Source: Allobranchiibius huperziae | GTDB lineage: Bacteria > Actinomycetota > Actinomycetes > Actinomycetales > Dermatophilaceae | Assembly: GCF_013410455.1 (NCBI RefSeq) | Contig: NZ_JACCFW010000001.1 | Span: 3,054,929 to 3,118,928 of the forward strand | Direction: 5' to 3' | DNA length: 64,000 nt | Shown: positions 1 to 7,975 of the stretch, piece by piece | How the letters are laid out: every line of letters begins with the position of its first letter | How positions within the stretch are numbered: position 1 is the first letter of the stretch | Notes under the pieces: model-generated | What the model saw: the letters and a program-made list of their open reading frames with translations, nothing else | Database searches by the model: none | What the model was told of the DNA's origin: nothing | Program-made: the position numbers and the translations under genes

Positions 1-311
1 TCGCCGTCGTCCACGACGTGGATCGCGTGCTCGACGTGCCCGTGCGGGCTGAGGACCAGCGTCTCCACGCCGTGGTGCGGCGCGAGGTCGTCCAGCTTCT
101 GGGTGGTCATCGAGTGCAGCCAGGTGAGACGGTCGGGCCCGGTGACGCGCACGAGCCCTCGGTGGGACAGGTCGACCAGCGCATCTGCGCCCAGGAGGCG
201 GCGCTGCTCCCCCATGGGGTCGCCGTAGTGCGCGGGAACTCCCGCGTCGATCCCCTGCCCGTCGACCGCTCCGGGGCGGGTGAGCGAGGAACTCGGCGTT
301 GTCGTGGTCAC
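1..311 (-). CDS. ygfZ: YgfZ/GcvT-like folate-binding protein, N-terminal part (partial)
   Basis: The gene runs off the left edge; only about 103 N-terminal residues are visible. They contain the segment LVDLSHRGLVRVTGPDRLTW followed by LHSMTTQKLD, typical of the folate-binding domain shared by GcvT and YgfZ/CAF17 proteins. Family members bind tetrahydrofolate and help build or repair certain Fe-S enzymes. The GTG start at 311 lies 127 bp from the divergent LCP gene, so the two probably share a promoter region. A GcvT aminomethyltransferase is less likely because the spacing fits YgfZ better and no gcv genes are nearby. The C-terminal YgfZ signature cannot be checked. Confidence 0.8.
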   Translation of the reverse strand, partial: MTTTTPSSSLTRPGAVDGQGIDAGVPAHYGDPMGEQRRLLGADALVDLSHRGLVRVTGPDRLTWLHSMTTQKLDDLAPHHGVETLVLSPHGHVEHAIHVVDDG

Positions 312-438
312 CTTGACAACGGTACGCCGGGCGACCACGCACGCCGATCCGGCAGTGGCCGGTCACGCAGCTGTGAACTGCCCGATGACCAGCGTCGGGA
401 CGCGTTCTCGGGACCGGTGCCCACCTACACTGACCGCC

Positions 439-1554
439 ATGACGCAGGACCCCGCGCATCAGGGCGCCGCCTCCGGACCCGACGACGCGCGAGACGCCGA
501 GACCTCGCCACACCCCGGCGGCACCGAACCGGCCGGCAGGGAGTCGACCCCGACCGAGGACGCCAACCAGGCCGCGGAGCAGGCACCGCCGGAGGAGAAG
601 AAGCGCGCCGGCTGCTTCAAGGTCGGGTGTCTGACCCTGCTATCGATGATCGTCGTCATCGCTCTCGCCGTCGGCGGCCTCGCGCTCTACGTCAACCACC
701 AGCTGGACCAGATCCAGCATTCCAACTCGCTGCTGCCCTCGGACGGGCCGACCCGCGACGCGACGGCCGGCAAAGCGCAGAACATCCTGCTGCTCGGCTC
801 GGACTCCCGCGGGAAGAACCTGCGCGACAACGGACGCTCGGACGTCATTCAGCTCATGCACGTGAGCAGCGACCGGCGCAGCATCCAGGTCGTGCACTTC
901 CCGCGCGACCTCTACGTCGCGATCCCCGGACACGGGATGAACAAGATCAACGCGGCGTATTCCTTCGGCGGGTCCAAGCTGCTCGTGTCGACCATGCAGA
1001 ACCTGCTGGGCCTGCACATCGACCACGTCGCGCAGATCGGCTTCGACGGCTTCACCAAGCTGACGAACGCGATGGGCGGGGTCGACGTCTACGTGCGCTA
1101 CCCCTACAGCGAGGGCAGCTTCGGCTCCTGGACGCAGGGCTACCACCACATGAACGGCCAGCAGGCGCTCGGCTTCTCCCGTGAGCGCCACCAGCTGCCG
1201 CACGGTGACATCGACCGTGGGGTGGACCAGCAGGAGTGGATCAACGCCATGGTCACCAAGGCGCTGTCCCGCGGCACGCTGGAGAACCCCAAGCGGGCAC
1301 TCGACATGATCTCGGCCATCGCGCCGTACACCCTGACCGACACCTCGACGTCGTACCTCATCACGCTCGCCGTCAGCCTGCGCAACATCAGCCGGAACGA
1401 CCTGACGTTCTACACCGCACCGTTCTCCGGCTTCGCCAAGAACTCCGTCGGAGACGTCGACGTGGTCGACATGCCGAAGATGAAGCAACTGGGCGCCAGT
1501 CTGCGCACGGACTCGATGAGCAGCACCTCGGTGACGCCCAACACCGTGAGCTGA
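439..1554 (+). CDS. LytR-CpsA-Psr (LCP) family cell-wall glycopolymer ligase
   Basis: This 371-residue protein has a cytoplasmic Pro/Glu-rich tail (residues 1-60), one membrane segment (about 62-84) and an external LCP domain (about 113-270). Visible LCP motifs are NILLLGSDSRG, then the RSD of NGRSDVI, and PRDLYV (Arg156-Asp157); these arginines and aspartates bind the pyrophosphate of polyprenyl-linked substrates in the family. LCP enzymes transfer glycopolymers such as teichoic acids or arabinogalactan from lipid carriers to peptidoglycan. The ATG at 439 was chosen over upstream in-frame starts because those would extend into the divergent ygfZ promoter. The acceptor polymer is unknown. Confidence 0.9.
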   Translation: MTQDPAHQGAASGPDDARDAETSPHPGGTEPAGRESTPTEDANQAAEQAPPEEKKRAGCFKVGCLTLLSMIVVIALAVGGLALYVNHQLDQIQHSNSLLPSDGPTRDATAGKAQNILLLGSDSRGKNLRDNGRSDVIQLMHVSSDRRSIQVVHFPRDLYVAIPGHGMNKINAAYSFGGSKLLVSTMQNLLGLHIDHVAQIGFDGFTKLTNAMGGVDVYVRYPYSEGSFGSWTQGYHHMNGQQALGFSRERHQLPHGDIDRGVDQQEWINAMVTKALSRGTLENPKRALDMISAIAPYTLTDTSTSYLITLAVSLRNISRNDLTFYTAPFSGFAKNSVGDVDVVDMPKMKQLGASLRTDSMSSTSVTPNTVS

Positions 1555-1589
1555 GCGCGCCCACCCACCCCCGCCGTACGATTCCGGGC

Positions 1590-2087
1590 ATGCCTTTCGA
1601 ACTGGACACGGACATGCCGCGTGAGCTGGCACCCCTGGCGTGGCTCATCGGCCGGTGGGAGGGCGCCGGTGTGATGGGCTATCCGGGCATCGAGTCGGTG
1701 AACTTCGGCCAGGAGGTCGTCTGCGGCCACGACGGCCGGCCCTTCCTGGAGTGGCGCAGCACCACCTGGCTGCTCGACGAGGCGGGCAACCAGGTCGAGC
1801 CGCTCACGAGCGAGCTCGGCTACTGGCGGCCGCTGCCGGACGGCGAGGTCGAGTTCGTACTGGCCCATCCGACCGGTGTCGTGGAGATGTACTACGGCAA
1901 CACCACCCCCGCGAAGATCGAACTGCGTACCGACGGGGTGCTACGCAGCCCGAGCGCCATGGAGTACTCCGCCGCGACGCGCCTCTACGGCTACGTCAAC
2001 TCCAACCTGATGTGGGCCATGGACATGGCGGCCACGGGGCACCCGCTGCAGAGTTACGCCTCCGCGGAGTTGAAGCGAGTCAGCTGA
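1590..2087 (+). CDS. Nitrobindin-like FABP-type beta-barrel protein
   Basis: The 165-residue protein matches the THAP4/nitrobindin fold. The N-terminal GRWEGAG signature is at residues 21-27, and the C-terminus GHPLQSYASAELKR resembles the closing strand. Classical nitrobindins bind heme through a histidine in this last segment (LxxHLxAxL in members I remember) and isomerise peroxynitrite. Here that place reads SYASAEL, so the axial histidine appears absent, as in the ferric-nitrobindin-like subgroup. It follows the LCP gene by 35 bp and overlaps the next, convergent gene by 8 bp at the stop codons. The physiological ligand is unknown. Confidence 0.85.
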   Translation: MPFELDTDMPRELAPLAWLIGRWEGAGVMGYPGIESVNFGQEVVCGHDGRPFLEWRSTTWLLDEAGNQVEPLTSELGYWRPLPDGEVEFVLAHPTGVVEMYYGNTTPAKIELRTDGVLRSPSAMEYSAATRLYGYVNSNLMWAMDMAATGHPLQSYASAELKRVS

Positions 2088-2898
2088 TCTGCGCGAAGAA
2101 CCAGGTCGCCGCGGTCGGCAGCACGCCGACGAAGAGCACGGTCGCCGATCCCAGGGCCAGCTGAGCCGCGGGTCCGCCCAGCCGCGCCGCTGCGCGCAGG
2201 ATCGAACGGAACGCATGCGACACGCCGGCGCCGAGCAGGCCGGCGACGAGCGGGGCGTTCCACGGGACGCCGGCGACGGCCGCTGCGATGAGTCCGGCGC
2301 CGATCCCGAGGAGCAGCGACACCGGCAGCGTCGCCTCGGACAGCCGCTCCCGACCTCGAAGGGCGACATCCAGCGCCGTACCGAGCGAAGCACCGGCCAG
2401 CGCGGCGACGACGGCCTCCCGCCCGTGGTCGCGTAGTGCCGCGTCGGCGATGAAGGCGCCGCTGGCGAGCGCCCCGAGACCGAGACTCATCACCGCGAGG
2501 GAAATGACCACGCGTTCGCGCTCCCCCCGGCTGACCAGGGACTGCAGGAAGACCAGTGCCAGGGAGATGGCCAGTGCCGCGGTGACCCAACGGATCCCGT
2601 CGGCGGTGTCGGCCCATCCGACGATCACGGTCATCGAGACCGCGGCGATCCCGAGGACCAGGGAGCTGGACCGCTCCCGCGGCAGACCGAGCAGCATCGG
2701 CCAGCCGACCGCCACCACGAGCGCACTCAACAGGTAGGCGGCCGCGAGCGCGACGGACCCGGCGTACGCGCAGAATCCCAGGAGAACGGCGAGCACGATC
2801 GCGCCGACACCCGCCAGGAACGGGGAGGCCGAGGCGCTCCTCACCCGCGTCGCGGGTGCGTCGACCGGCTGGGCGGTGGTCTCGCTTCCCTCGGGCAC
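2080..2898 (-). CDS. Polytopic integral membrane protein, unknown function
   Basis: The 272-residue product is dominated by hydrophobic segments. After a polar N-terminus of about 27 residues there are roughly eight predicted membrane spans, including LAGVGAIVLAVLLGFCAYAG and a last one near the C-terminus. No catalytic motif is visible. It lies 94 bp downstream of the ThiS/MoaD-like gene on the same strand and may be co-transcribed with it. Its stop codon overlaps the nitrobindin-like gene by 8 bp. I do not recognise the family. Confidence 0.75.
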   Translation of the reverse strand: MPEGSETTAQPVDAPATRVRSASASPFLAGVGAIVLAVLLGFCAYAGSVALAAAYLLSALVVAVGWPMLLGLPRERSSSLVLGIAAVSMTVIVGWADTADGIRWVTAALAISLALVFLQSLVSRGERERVVISLAVMSLGLGALASGAFIADAALRDHGREAVVAALAGASLGTALDVALRGRERLSEATLPVSLLLGIGAGLIAAAVAGVPWNAPLVAGLLGAGVSHAFRSILRAAARLGGPAAQLALGSATVLFVGVLPTAATWFFAQIS

Positions 2899-2992
2899 GA
2901 CCCGAATCCTGCCACCACCTCGCCGGCGAGGGTGCCGCGTGGCCGCACGGGGCGGGCAGGCACGCCCCCGCGGACGTCTCCTGCTGGCAGCC

Positions 2993-3232
2993 TCAGCCGC
3001 CTGCGAAGGGCGGCAGCACCTCCAGGGTGGCGCCGTCGACCAGTGGGTCCTCGGCGTCGACCCGGCTGCCGTTCATCAGGAGCGCTGCAAGCGCGAAGAC
3101 CGGCCGCAGCTCCGGGTGTTGCTGGGTGGCCGCGGCGACCACGTCGCCGACGGTGAGGCCGTTCAACTGTTCGGTCGGGGTGCCGGCAGCAGCCTGTGCT
3201 CCGGCCCAGTACCGCACGACGATCTGTGCCAT
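2993..3232 (-). CDS. ThiS/MoaD-like ubiquitin-fold sulfur carrier
   Basis: A 79-residue protein of beta-grasp carrier size that begins [16 protein letters not shown] and ends in the di-glycine FAGG. In this family the terminal Gly-Gly is adenylated by an E1-like enzyme and then carries sulfur as a thiocarboxylate for molybdopterin, thiamin or cysteine synthesis. The ATG at 3232 has a strong AGGAGG ribosome site 6 bases upstream, so the longer in-frame extension is rejected. No partner adenylase lies nearby, so the pathway cannot be assigned. It is divergent from glnR. Confidence 0.85.
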   Translation of the reverse strand: MAQIVVRYWAGAQAAAGTPTEQLNGLTVGDVVAAATQQHPELRPVFALAALLMNGSRVDAEDPLVDGATLEVLPPFAGG

Positions 3233-3351
3233 GGCCCCTCCTGATCTCCGGCAGGATCCCGGAAACCGGCCCCCGCCGCATGATGTGGCACGCGTCACGC
3301 CCGGCCGTACTGGCCGGTCGTCCTACCTGCAACATCGTATTCTTGAGCAGC

Positions 3352-4059
3352 ATGGCACGCCTGTTGCTCCTCACCGACGCTCGCGGCGCGAGTGTCGAGG
3401 TGCTTCCGGCCCTCGGTCTTCTCGGCCATCGGGTGCGCGTGCTGCCCACCGAACCGCAGGCCCTGGTCGATCCTCCCGAGTGCGACGTCGTGCTGCTGGA
3501 CGCCCGACGCGACCTGGCCAATGCGCGCGGGCTGACCCGGGTGCTGCGTACGACGGGGCTGTCCACCCCACTCATCGCGATCTTCACCGAGGGCGGTCTC
3601 ACCGCGCTCACCAACGAGTGGCAGTTGGACGACGTGCTGCTGGAATCGGCCGGCCCTGCCGAGGTCGAGGCCCGGATCCGGCTGGCGATGACCAGGACGA
3701 CGACGCAGGCCGAGGACGAGCCCACCCGCATCCTGGCCGGTGAGCTCACCATCGACGAGGACGCATACTCCGCCCGCATCCGCAGCCGAGCGCTCGATCT
3801 GACGTACAAGGAGTTCGAGCTGCTCAAGCACCTGGCGCAGCACCCGGGTCGGGTCTTCACCCGCGCCCAGCTGCTGCAGGAGGTGTGGGGCTACGACTAC
3901 TTCGGCGGCACCCGCACGGTCGACGTGCACGTGCGACGCCTGCGCGCGAAACTCGGCCCGGACAACGAGTCGCTGATCGGTACGGTGCGCAACGTCGGCT
4001 ACCGCTTCGTGGGCGCGCACGAATTGCGCGCGCCGGAGGAGCAGATCGCCCCGGCCTAG
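3352..4059 (+). CDS. glnR: GlnR-type nitrogen-response regulator (atypical OmpR family)
   Basis: The 235-residue protein has an N-terminal receiver-like domain (about 1-110) and a C-terminal winged-helix DNA-binding domain (about 135-225). The winged helix includes [20 protein letters not shown] and [10 protein letters not shown], closely matching my memory of mycobacterial GlnR. Asp50 (VVLLD) matches the conserved Asp50 of orphan GlnR regulators, which act without a dedicated histidine kinase. GlnR controls ammonium assimilation genes (glnA, amtB, nirBD) in actinomycetes. The ATG at 3352 starts the conserved ARLLLLTD segment. No nitrogen target gene is adjacent. Confidence 0.88.
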   Translation: MARLLLLTDARGASVEVLPALGLLGHRVRVLPTEPQALVDPPECDVVLLDARRDLANARGLTRVLRTTGLSTPLIAIFTEGGLTALTNEWQLDDVLLESAGPAEVEARIRLAMTRTTTQAEDEPTRILAGELTIDEDAYSARIRSRALDLTYKEFELLKHLAQHPGRVFTRAQLLQEVWGYDYFGGTRTVDVHVRRLRAKLGPDNESLIGTVRNVGYRFVGAHELRAPEEQIAPA

Positions 4060-4395
4060 ACCGGGCATCGCACGGGGACCCGCACCGTCCGGCCCAGTCG
4101 CGCGAGGTCCCGACCGCGAAAGTGATCGTCAAGGCCTCGACCGCCTCCACAGCGCATGCCGGACGAGCACGCCGTACCTCACGAACGCCCGCCTCGCCGC
4201 ATGCAGCGATGGGGTGAGCTCCTCCGCAATCCGGTGGACCCGCATGAACAGACCCAGGTTGCTGCCGGTGTCCAGTGCCAGCCGCGTTCGATTCCTTCGG
4301 TCGCGCCGCGGGCCGCAATTGCATCGTGCGTCCTGATACCGCATCGTGTGCCCGTAGAAGGTACAAGTGGTACTACTGGTCGAATAGTAGGACGG
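4060..4395. other. Intergenic region between glnR and the BlaI-type repressor
   Basis: These 336 bp hold no convincing gene. The BlaI reading frame stays open to 4156, but the translation upstream of 4396 is proline/arginine-rich and unlike the family. The right end contains the likely repressor operator at 4373-4390. No tRNA or clear terminator was seen. Confidence 0.6.
4373..4390. promoter_or_regulatory. Candidate BlaI-family operator, CTACT-N8-AGTAG
   Basis: A perfect 5-bp inverted repeat, CTACT and AGTAG separated by 8 bp, lies 5 bp before the ATG of the BlaI-type repressor. BlaI/MecI repressors bind TAC/GTA-rich dyads over their own promoters, so autoregulation is likely. The site would also cover the ribosome-binding region. 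Confidence 0.6.
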
Positions 4396-4794
4396 ATGCG
4401 ACGGCAGCCAGGTGCACTGGAGCGTGAGGTGGTTGCGGCCATCGCCGCCGCGGGCGAGGAGTTGACGACCCCCCAGATCCATGCCGCGCTCGACCGCACC
4501 GCGGCATACACGACCGTCATGACGACGCTCACCCGATTGTGCGACAAGGGTGTGTTGCGCCGTACCCCGGTCGGACGCACCTACCGGTACGGGCTGGTCG
4601 AATCGACCGCCACCATGGGCGCGGCACTGACAGCGCTCCAGATGCGCCGCCTGATGGAGGCGCACGAGGACCGGTCGGCGGTGATGTCACGCTTCATCGG
4701 TGACCTCAGCGCCGAGGACGCGCGCCTGCTCACCCAGCTCCTGATCGAGGCCACCCACGTGCCGCAGACCGGCGATCCAGGGGCGCAGGCGTGA
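4396..4794 (+). CDS. BlaI/MecI/CopY-family transcriptional repressor
   Basis: The 132-residue protein has the family winged helix in its first 75 residues (ALEREVVAAI, TPQIHAALDRTAAYTTVMTT, LTRLCDKGVLRR) followed by a helical dimerisation/cleavage region. In this family a signal-activated M56 protease cleaves the repressor to release target promoters. The partner protease gene overlaps its end by 4 bp (GTGA), implying translational coupling. No beta-lactamase or copper gene is adjacent, so the regulated target is unknown. Start chosen at the ATG that begins the conserved domain. Confidence 0.88.
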   Translation: MRRQPGALEREVVAAIAAAGEELTTPQIHAALDRTAAYTTVMTTLTRLCDKGVLRRTPVGRTYRYGLVESTATMGAALTALQMRRLMEAHEDRSAVMSRFIGDLSAEDARLLTQLLIEATHVPQTGDPGAQA

Positions 4795-5783
4795 TCGTCG
4801 CCGCACTGATCGCCTGCCTCGGGGCCGGCATCGCACTGGCCCTGGCCGCTCCGGTGCTGGGGCGCTCGATGCGGCCCGCGCCGGCGACGGTGCTGCTGAC
4901 GGCCGGCGCCTTCGTGGTGAGCGCCGGCACCGGGTTCATCGCCTGCGTCATGTGTTTCGAGACGATTGCGGGCATCCCTGCCATCGCGGCCGCCTGCGGC
5001 TGGAGCGCGCGTCAGCTGCACAGCTCGAGCCCCGCACCGTGGGCCGGCATGCTCGCCGGGGCGGTCGTATCGGTCCTGCTCGCCCGTTCGCTCATCTCGG
5101 TCGTCGGAGAGGGCCGATCGTTGTGGCAGTCCGCTGCCGCGTGTCGGCGGATGCCGAACGTAGCGGGACTGGTCATCATCCCAGAGCTCGAGTCGCCGCG
5201 CGCGATAGCCGGATTCCCCGGTCGGGTCGTGGTGGGCGCACCCGTCCTGGCGGCCTTGGGTCCGAGGCACCGGCAGGCGCTGATCGCCCACGAGCAGGCG
5301 CACCTCATCGCTCATCACCACGCGTACCTCCAGCTGGTCGAGGTCGCAACAGCGGCCAATCCGATCCTGCGCCCGGTACGCCGGGCGGTGCGCCTCTCCA
5401 CGGAACGCTGGGCCGATGAGATAGCCGCCGATCAGATCGGCGACCGGCGCGTCGTTGCCGGCGCCATCGTCGCCGCGGCCACCGTCACCTCAGCGGACGC
5501 GACGATCACCCGCCTCGCCTTCGCCCAGGACGAGGTGGCCTACCGGGTGCAGGTGCTGCTCCAGCCACGACGTCGTTCGCTGCCGGCCGCCGCCGTGCTC
5601 GGCGCACTCCTGGTCGTCGTTCCGGCCGGCGCGGTCGCTACTACCGCTCACATCACCGAGGGCACCTTCGAGCGCGCTCATGCTCGACTCGTGCACCCGC
5701 ACGCTCCGCTGACCCGCTGGGTGCACAGCGTGGTCGTCACTGCCCATCCCGCCGGGCCGATGCCGGACACAGCGGCTCAGTAG
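4791..5783 (+). CDS. M56-family (BlaR1-like) membrane zinc protease
   Basis: The 330-residue protein has membrane segments near 1-20, 34-58, 84-104 and about 265-285. A cytoplasmic zinc-protease motif HEQAH sits at 167-171, with a downstream ERWADEIAAD that supplies the third metal ligand. M56 proteases paired with BlaI repressors sense a signal and cleave the repressor. The penicillin-binding sensor domain of staphylococcal BlaR1 is missing; only about 45 residues follow the last membrane span. The signal is therefore unlikely to be a classical beta-lactam acylation. GTG start, 4-bp overlap with the repressor gene. Confidence 0.87.
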   Translation: MIVAALIACLGAGIALALAAPVLGRSMRPAPATVLLTAGAFVVSAGTGFIACVMCFETIAGIPAIAAACGWSARQLHSSSPAPWAGMLAGAVVSVLLARSLISVVGEGRSLWQSAAACRRMPNVAGLVIIPELESPRAIAGFPGRVVVGAPVLAALGPRHRQALIAHEQAHLIAHHHAYLQLVEVATAANPILRPVRRAVRLSTERWADEIAADQIGDRRVVAGAIVAAATVTSADATITRLAFAQDEVAYRVQVLLQPRRRSLPAAAVLGALLVVVPAGAVATTAHITEGTFERAHARLVHPHAPLTRWVHSVVVTAHPAGPMPDTAAQ

Positions 5784-5915
5784 CCTGGCTTCGAGCCACG
5801 ACTTCAGTGTCGGGCCAGGTCCGGCACCTCGATTCACCCGCCGCCGCACGCCGTTCAGGTGACTGCGATCGGACCGTGCCGCACGCCGTACGTATCCTCA
5901 CGACAGGAGCTGGAC

Positions 5916-6581
5916 ATGACCACGATCGCGATCATCGGAGCAGGCCGGGGCCTCGGAGCCGCCGTCGCTCGTCGGTTCGGCGAGGAGGGTTTCGCGGTCG
6001 GCTTGATCTCACGACACCGCGGACGTGTCGACGACCTCGCCGCCGAGCTGCAGGAGGACGGTGTACAGGCCGCCGGTTTCGTGGGCGACGTCCGAGACCC
6101 GGCATCGATCACGGCCGCACTGGAGCAGGTCACGCAGACCCTCGGCCCGATCGAGGTGCTGCAGTACAGCCCCCTGCCGCAGAAGGACTTCATGCGTCCG
6201 GTGCTGGAGACCACCCCGGCCGACCTCGTCGGTCCTGTCGAGTTCTCGATCTACGGACCGGTCGCCGCCGTGCACCAGGTGCTCCCCGGGATGCGCTTCC
6301 TCGGGGAGAACCGCGGCACGATCCTGTTCGTCAACGGCGGCTCGGCCGTCACCCCCGGCCGGGGCGTCACGGGCACCTCGGTCGCCTTCGCCGGCCAGGC
6401 CGCGTACGCGCAGCTGCTGAACGAGGTGCTCGGCGAGGAGGGCATCCAGGTCTCCCAGCTGATCATCGGCGGCCAGATCATCGCCGGCGACAAGGAGAAG
6501 AGCCCCGAGGTGCTCGCCCAGCACCTCTGGGAGCTGCACTCCGAGCGCAAGGAGTTCCGTCGACAGGTCAGTGCCGACTGA
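5916..6581 (+). CDS. Short-chain dehydrogenase/reductase fold protein lacking the catalytic Lys
   Basis: This 221-residue Rossmann protein begins TTIAIIGAGRGLGAA, an SDR-type nucleotide-binding loop, followed by the acidic DVRD segment. A serine (NGGS) and a tyrosine (QAAYAQLL) are present where the active site should be. The usual YxxxK is YAQLL here, so the catalytic lysine is missing. It may be an SDR with altered chemistry or a non-catalytic NAD(P)-binding protein. ATG at 5916 has an AGGAG site 6 bp upstream. It is the last high-GC gene before a compositionally different stretch. Confidence 0.8.
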   Translation: MTTIAIIGAGRGLGAAVARRFGEEGFAVGLISRHRGRVDDLAAELQEDGVQAAGFVGDVRDPASITAALEQVTQTLGPIEVLQYSPLPQKDFMRPVLETTPADLVGPVEFSIYGPVAAVHQVLPGMRFLGENRGTILFVNGGSAVTPGRGVTGTSVAFAGQAAYAQLLNEVLGEEGIQVSQLIIGGQIIAGDKEKSPEVLAQHLWELHSERKEFRRQVSAD

Positions 6582-7069
6582 TCCGCTCGGCTTTCCCACC
6601 GGCTCGGGATCGGCGTCGTACAAGGTTCGCCGACGGCTGCGGGTCTGATTCGAGTCCTGCAGAACCGTGCATCATTCCGACTCTGACCCCCATCCTCGGA
6701 GCGCCGCTGGTTCCCCTCCGGCGACGCCCCGACGAGGACGAATTGAGTCTGCTAGGTCCGCCAACGACGGCGCCCGGCTATCTACAACCAGCCCGATCCG
6801 GCGGTTTGTGCGGGGATGAAGCCGGGGATCGCGGCCGCGTGCCGGGTCAACTGTGTCCGTCCACTGCAATGGAACAAAACGCCTACCTGTCCTCAAGGCG
6901 GCTCGCTTCCGCCACCTTGCTTGCCGCACAATTCAATGTGCGCTTGGCGGTGCAATCTGCGACCGTGCCCTTTCTAATCAAAGGGTGCGGACGCGGGCAC
7001 CCCTGAGTCCGAGGTAGGCCAATTCCACCCGAGGTCTCCAGACCCCTAATATCATCGGTCTCTCTTTCG
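6582..7069. other. Non-coding left part of an AT-richer islet
   Basis: These 488 bp contain no gene I can support. The GC content falls visibly toward the right, as in the following gene. A short stretch near 6650 (gattcgagtcctgc) looks like part of a tRNA T-loop, but its stem does not pair, so it is not annotated as a tRNA. The region may mark the left side of inserted DNA. Confidence 0.45.
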
Positions 7070-7975
7070 CTACAAGTGGCTCTTTAATTCAAACCATGCT
7101 TTGACCGCCTCATTCGACGCCACGAAGACAGTGCCAGCAGAAGCAATAATCCTTCGCGCTCGACGCAGCCTAGAAATAACCTCATCCTCGTCCGGGGAGT
7201 CCTTACCAGCTTCTCGCTCTATGCCCGATGCGACGTCATTCATCTGGTCGCGGTACGGCTGAGGCGCCTTTTCAGCATCACGGCGAAGTACATCCACGAT
7301 CCGATCGAGAACTTCCGGGTTGAATGGAGCTTCGCCTAGATTGTTCCCGACGCGCTTCTGTGACACCTTGGCATTGCGCCCGGCCATCGTGGGTGGCGAA
7401 TTAACGAAGGTGCCTTCGTTGTGTTGCACAAATCCTCCTATGATTGTGTATCCGCTGACTCCATGCGTCATTCGATCGAAGGTGCCGTCAGTAAGGCGAA
7501 CGAATTTCGGCGGTATGGCAGTTCCCGTCTTGACGATCACCCAGACAGCCTTTCCGAGCTCACTCAGCATTTCTCCGACCATGTCGAGTAGCGACTCGAC
7601 AAAACCCGAATCCGGCTGCTGATTTTCGCGGTCCGCGCGAACTGGAACGTCCGGCAGTTCGATATGCCGTTGTCGAATAAGCTCGCCGATGACCTGGGTG
7701 CGGACTGTCATCGGAACTCTTGAAGAAAGAGCCTCCCCACCCCTGCCGGGATAGGACTTAGATTCATTTCTCCAGAAGGAGTACAGCCCTACGCTTTCAT
7801 GCCTGTCGCCGCTGCCGGCCCTGACGAAGTCAAGGAGACGCGCTTCTAACCCTCTACGCACCTCTGGAGGGATCTCGTGCTTACGCGCCAAACGCTTTTT
7901 GTTCCAAATCGACCACGCTAGCAAGACTAATAAAATTCCAAACAATCCACCGAACACAGAAACAATCCACTTCAT
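7070..7975 (-). CDS. Membrane-anchored protein of unknown function, atypical composition
   Basis: The 301-residue product starts with one hydrophobic anchor (WIVSVFGGLFGILLVLLAWS, near residues 3-22) followed by basic residues, so most of the protein is probably cytoplasmic. A second mildly hydrophobic stretch lies near 128-145. A glycine-rich centre reads TIIGGFVQHNEGTFVN. The C-terminal third is charged and helical. I recognise no family. Base composition is clearly lower in GC than all neighbours, with codons such as ATA, TTA and AGA, which suggests acquisition by transfer. GTG/TTG starts upstream (8032, 8038) are possible; ATG 7975 was preferred for the anchor and a weak AGGTGG site. Confidence 0.7.
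   Translation of the reverse strand: MKWIVSVFGGLFGILLVLLAWSIWNKKRLARKHEIPPEVRRGLEARLLDFVRAGSGDRHESVGLYSFWRNESKSYPGRGGEALSSRVPMTVRTQVIGELIRQRHIELPDVPVRADRENQQPDSGFVESLLDMVGEMLSELGKAVWVIVKTGTAIPPKFVRLTDGTFDRMTHGVSGYTIIGGFVQHNEGTFVNSPPTMAGRNAKVSQKRVGNNLGEAPFNPEVLDRIVDVLRRDAEKAPQPYRDQMNDVASGIEREAGKDSPDEDEVISRLRRARRIIASAGTVFVASNEAVKAWFELKSHL

Noticed and set aside
6630-6680. tRNA or tmRNA 3-prime end fragment
   Set aside because: A GATTCGAGTCC string looks like a T-loop, but the flanking bases do not form a stem and no acceptor or anticodon arm is present.
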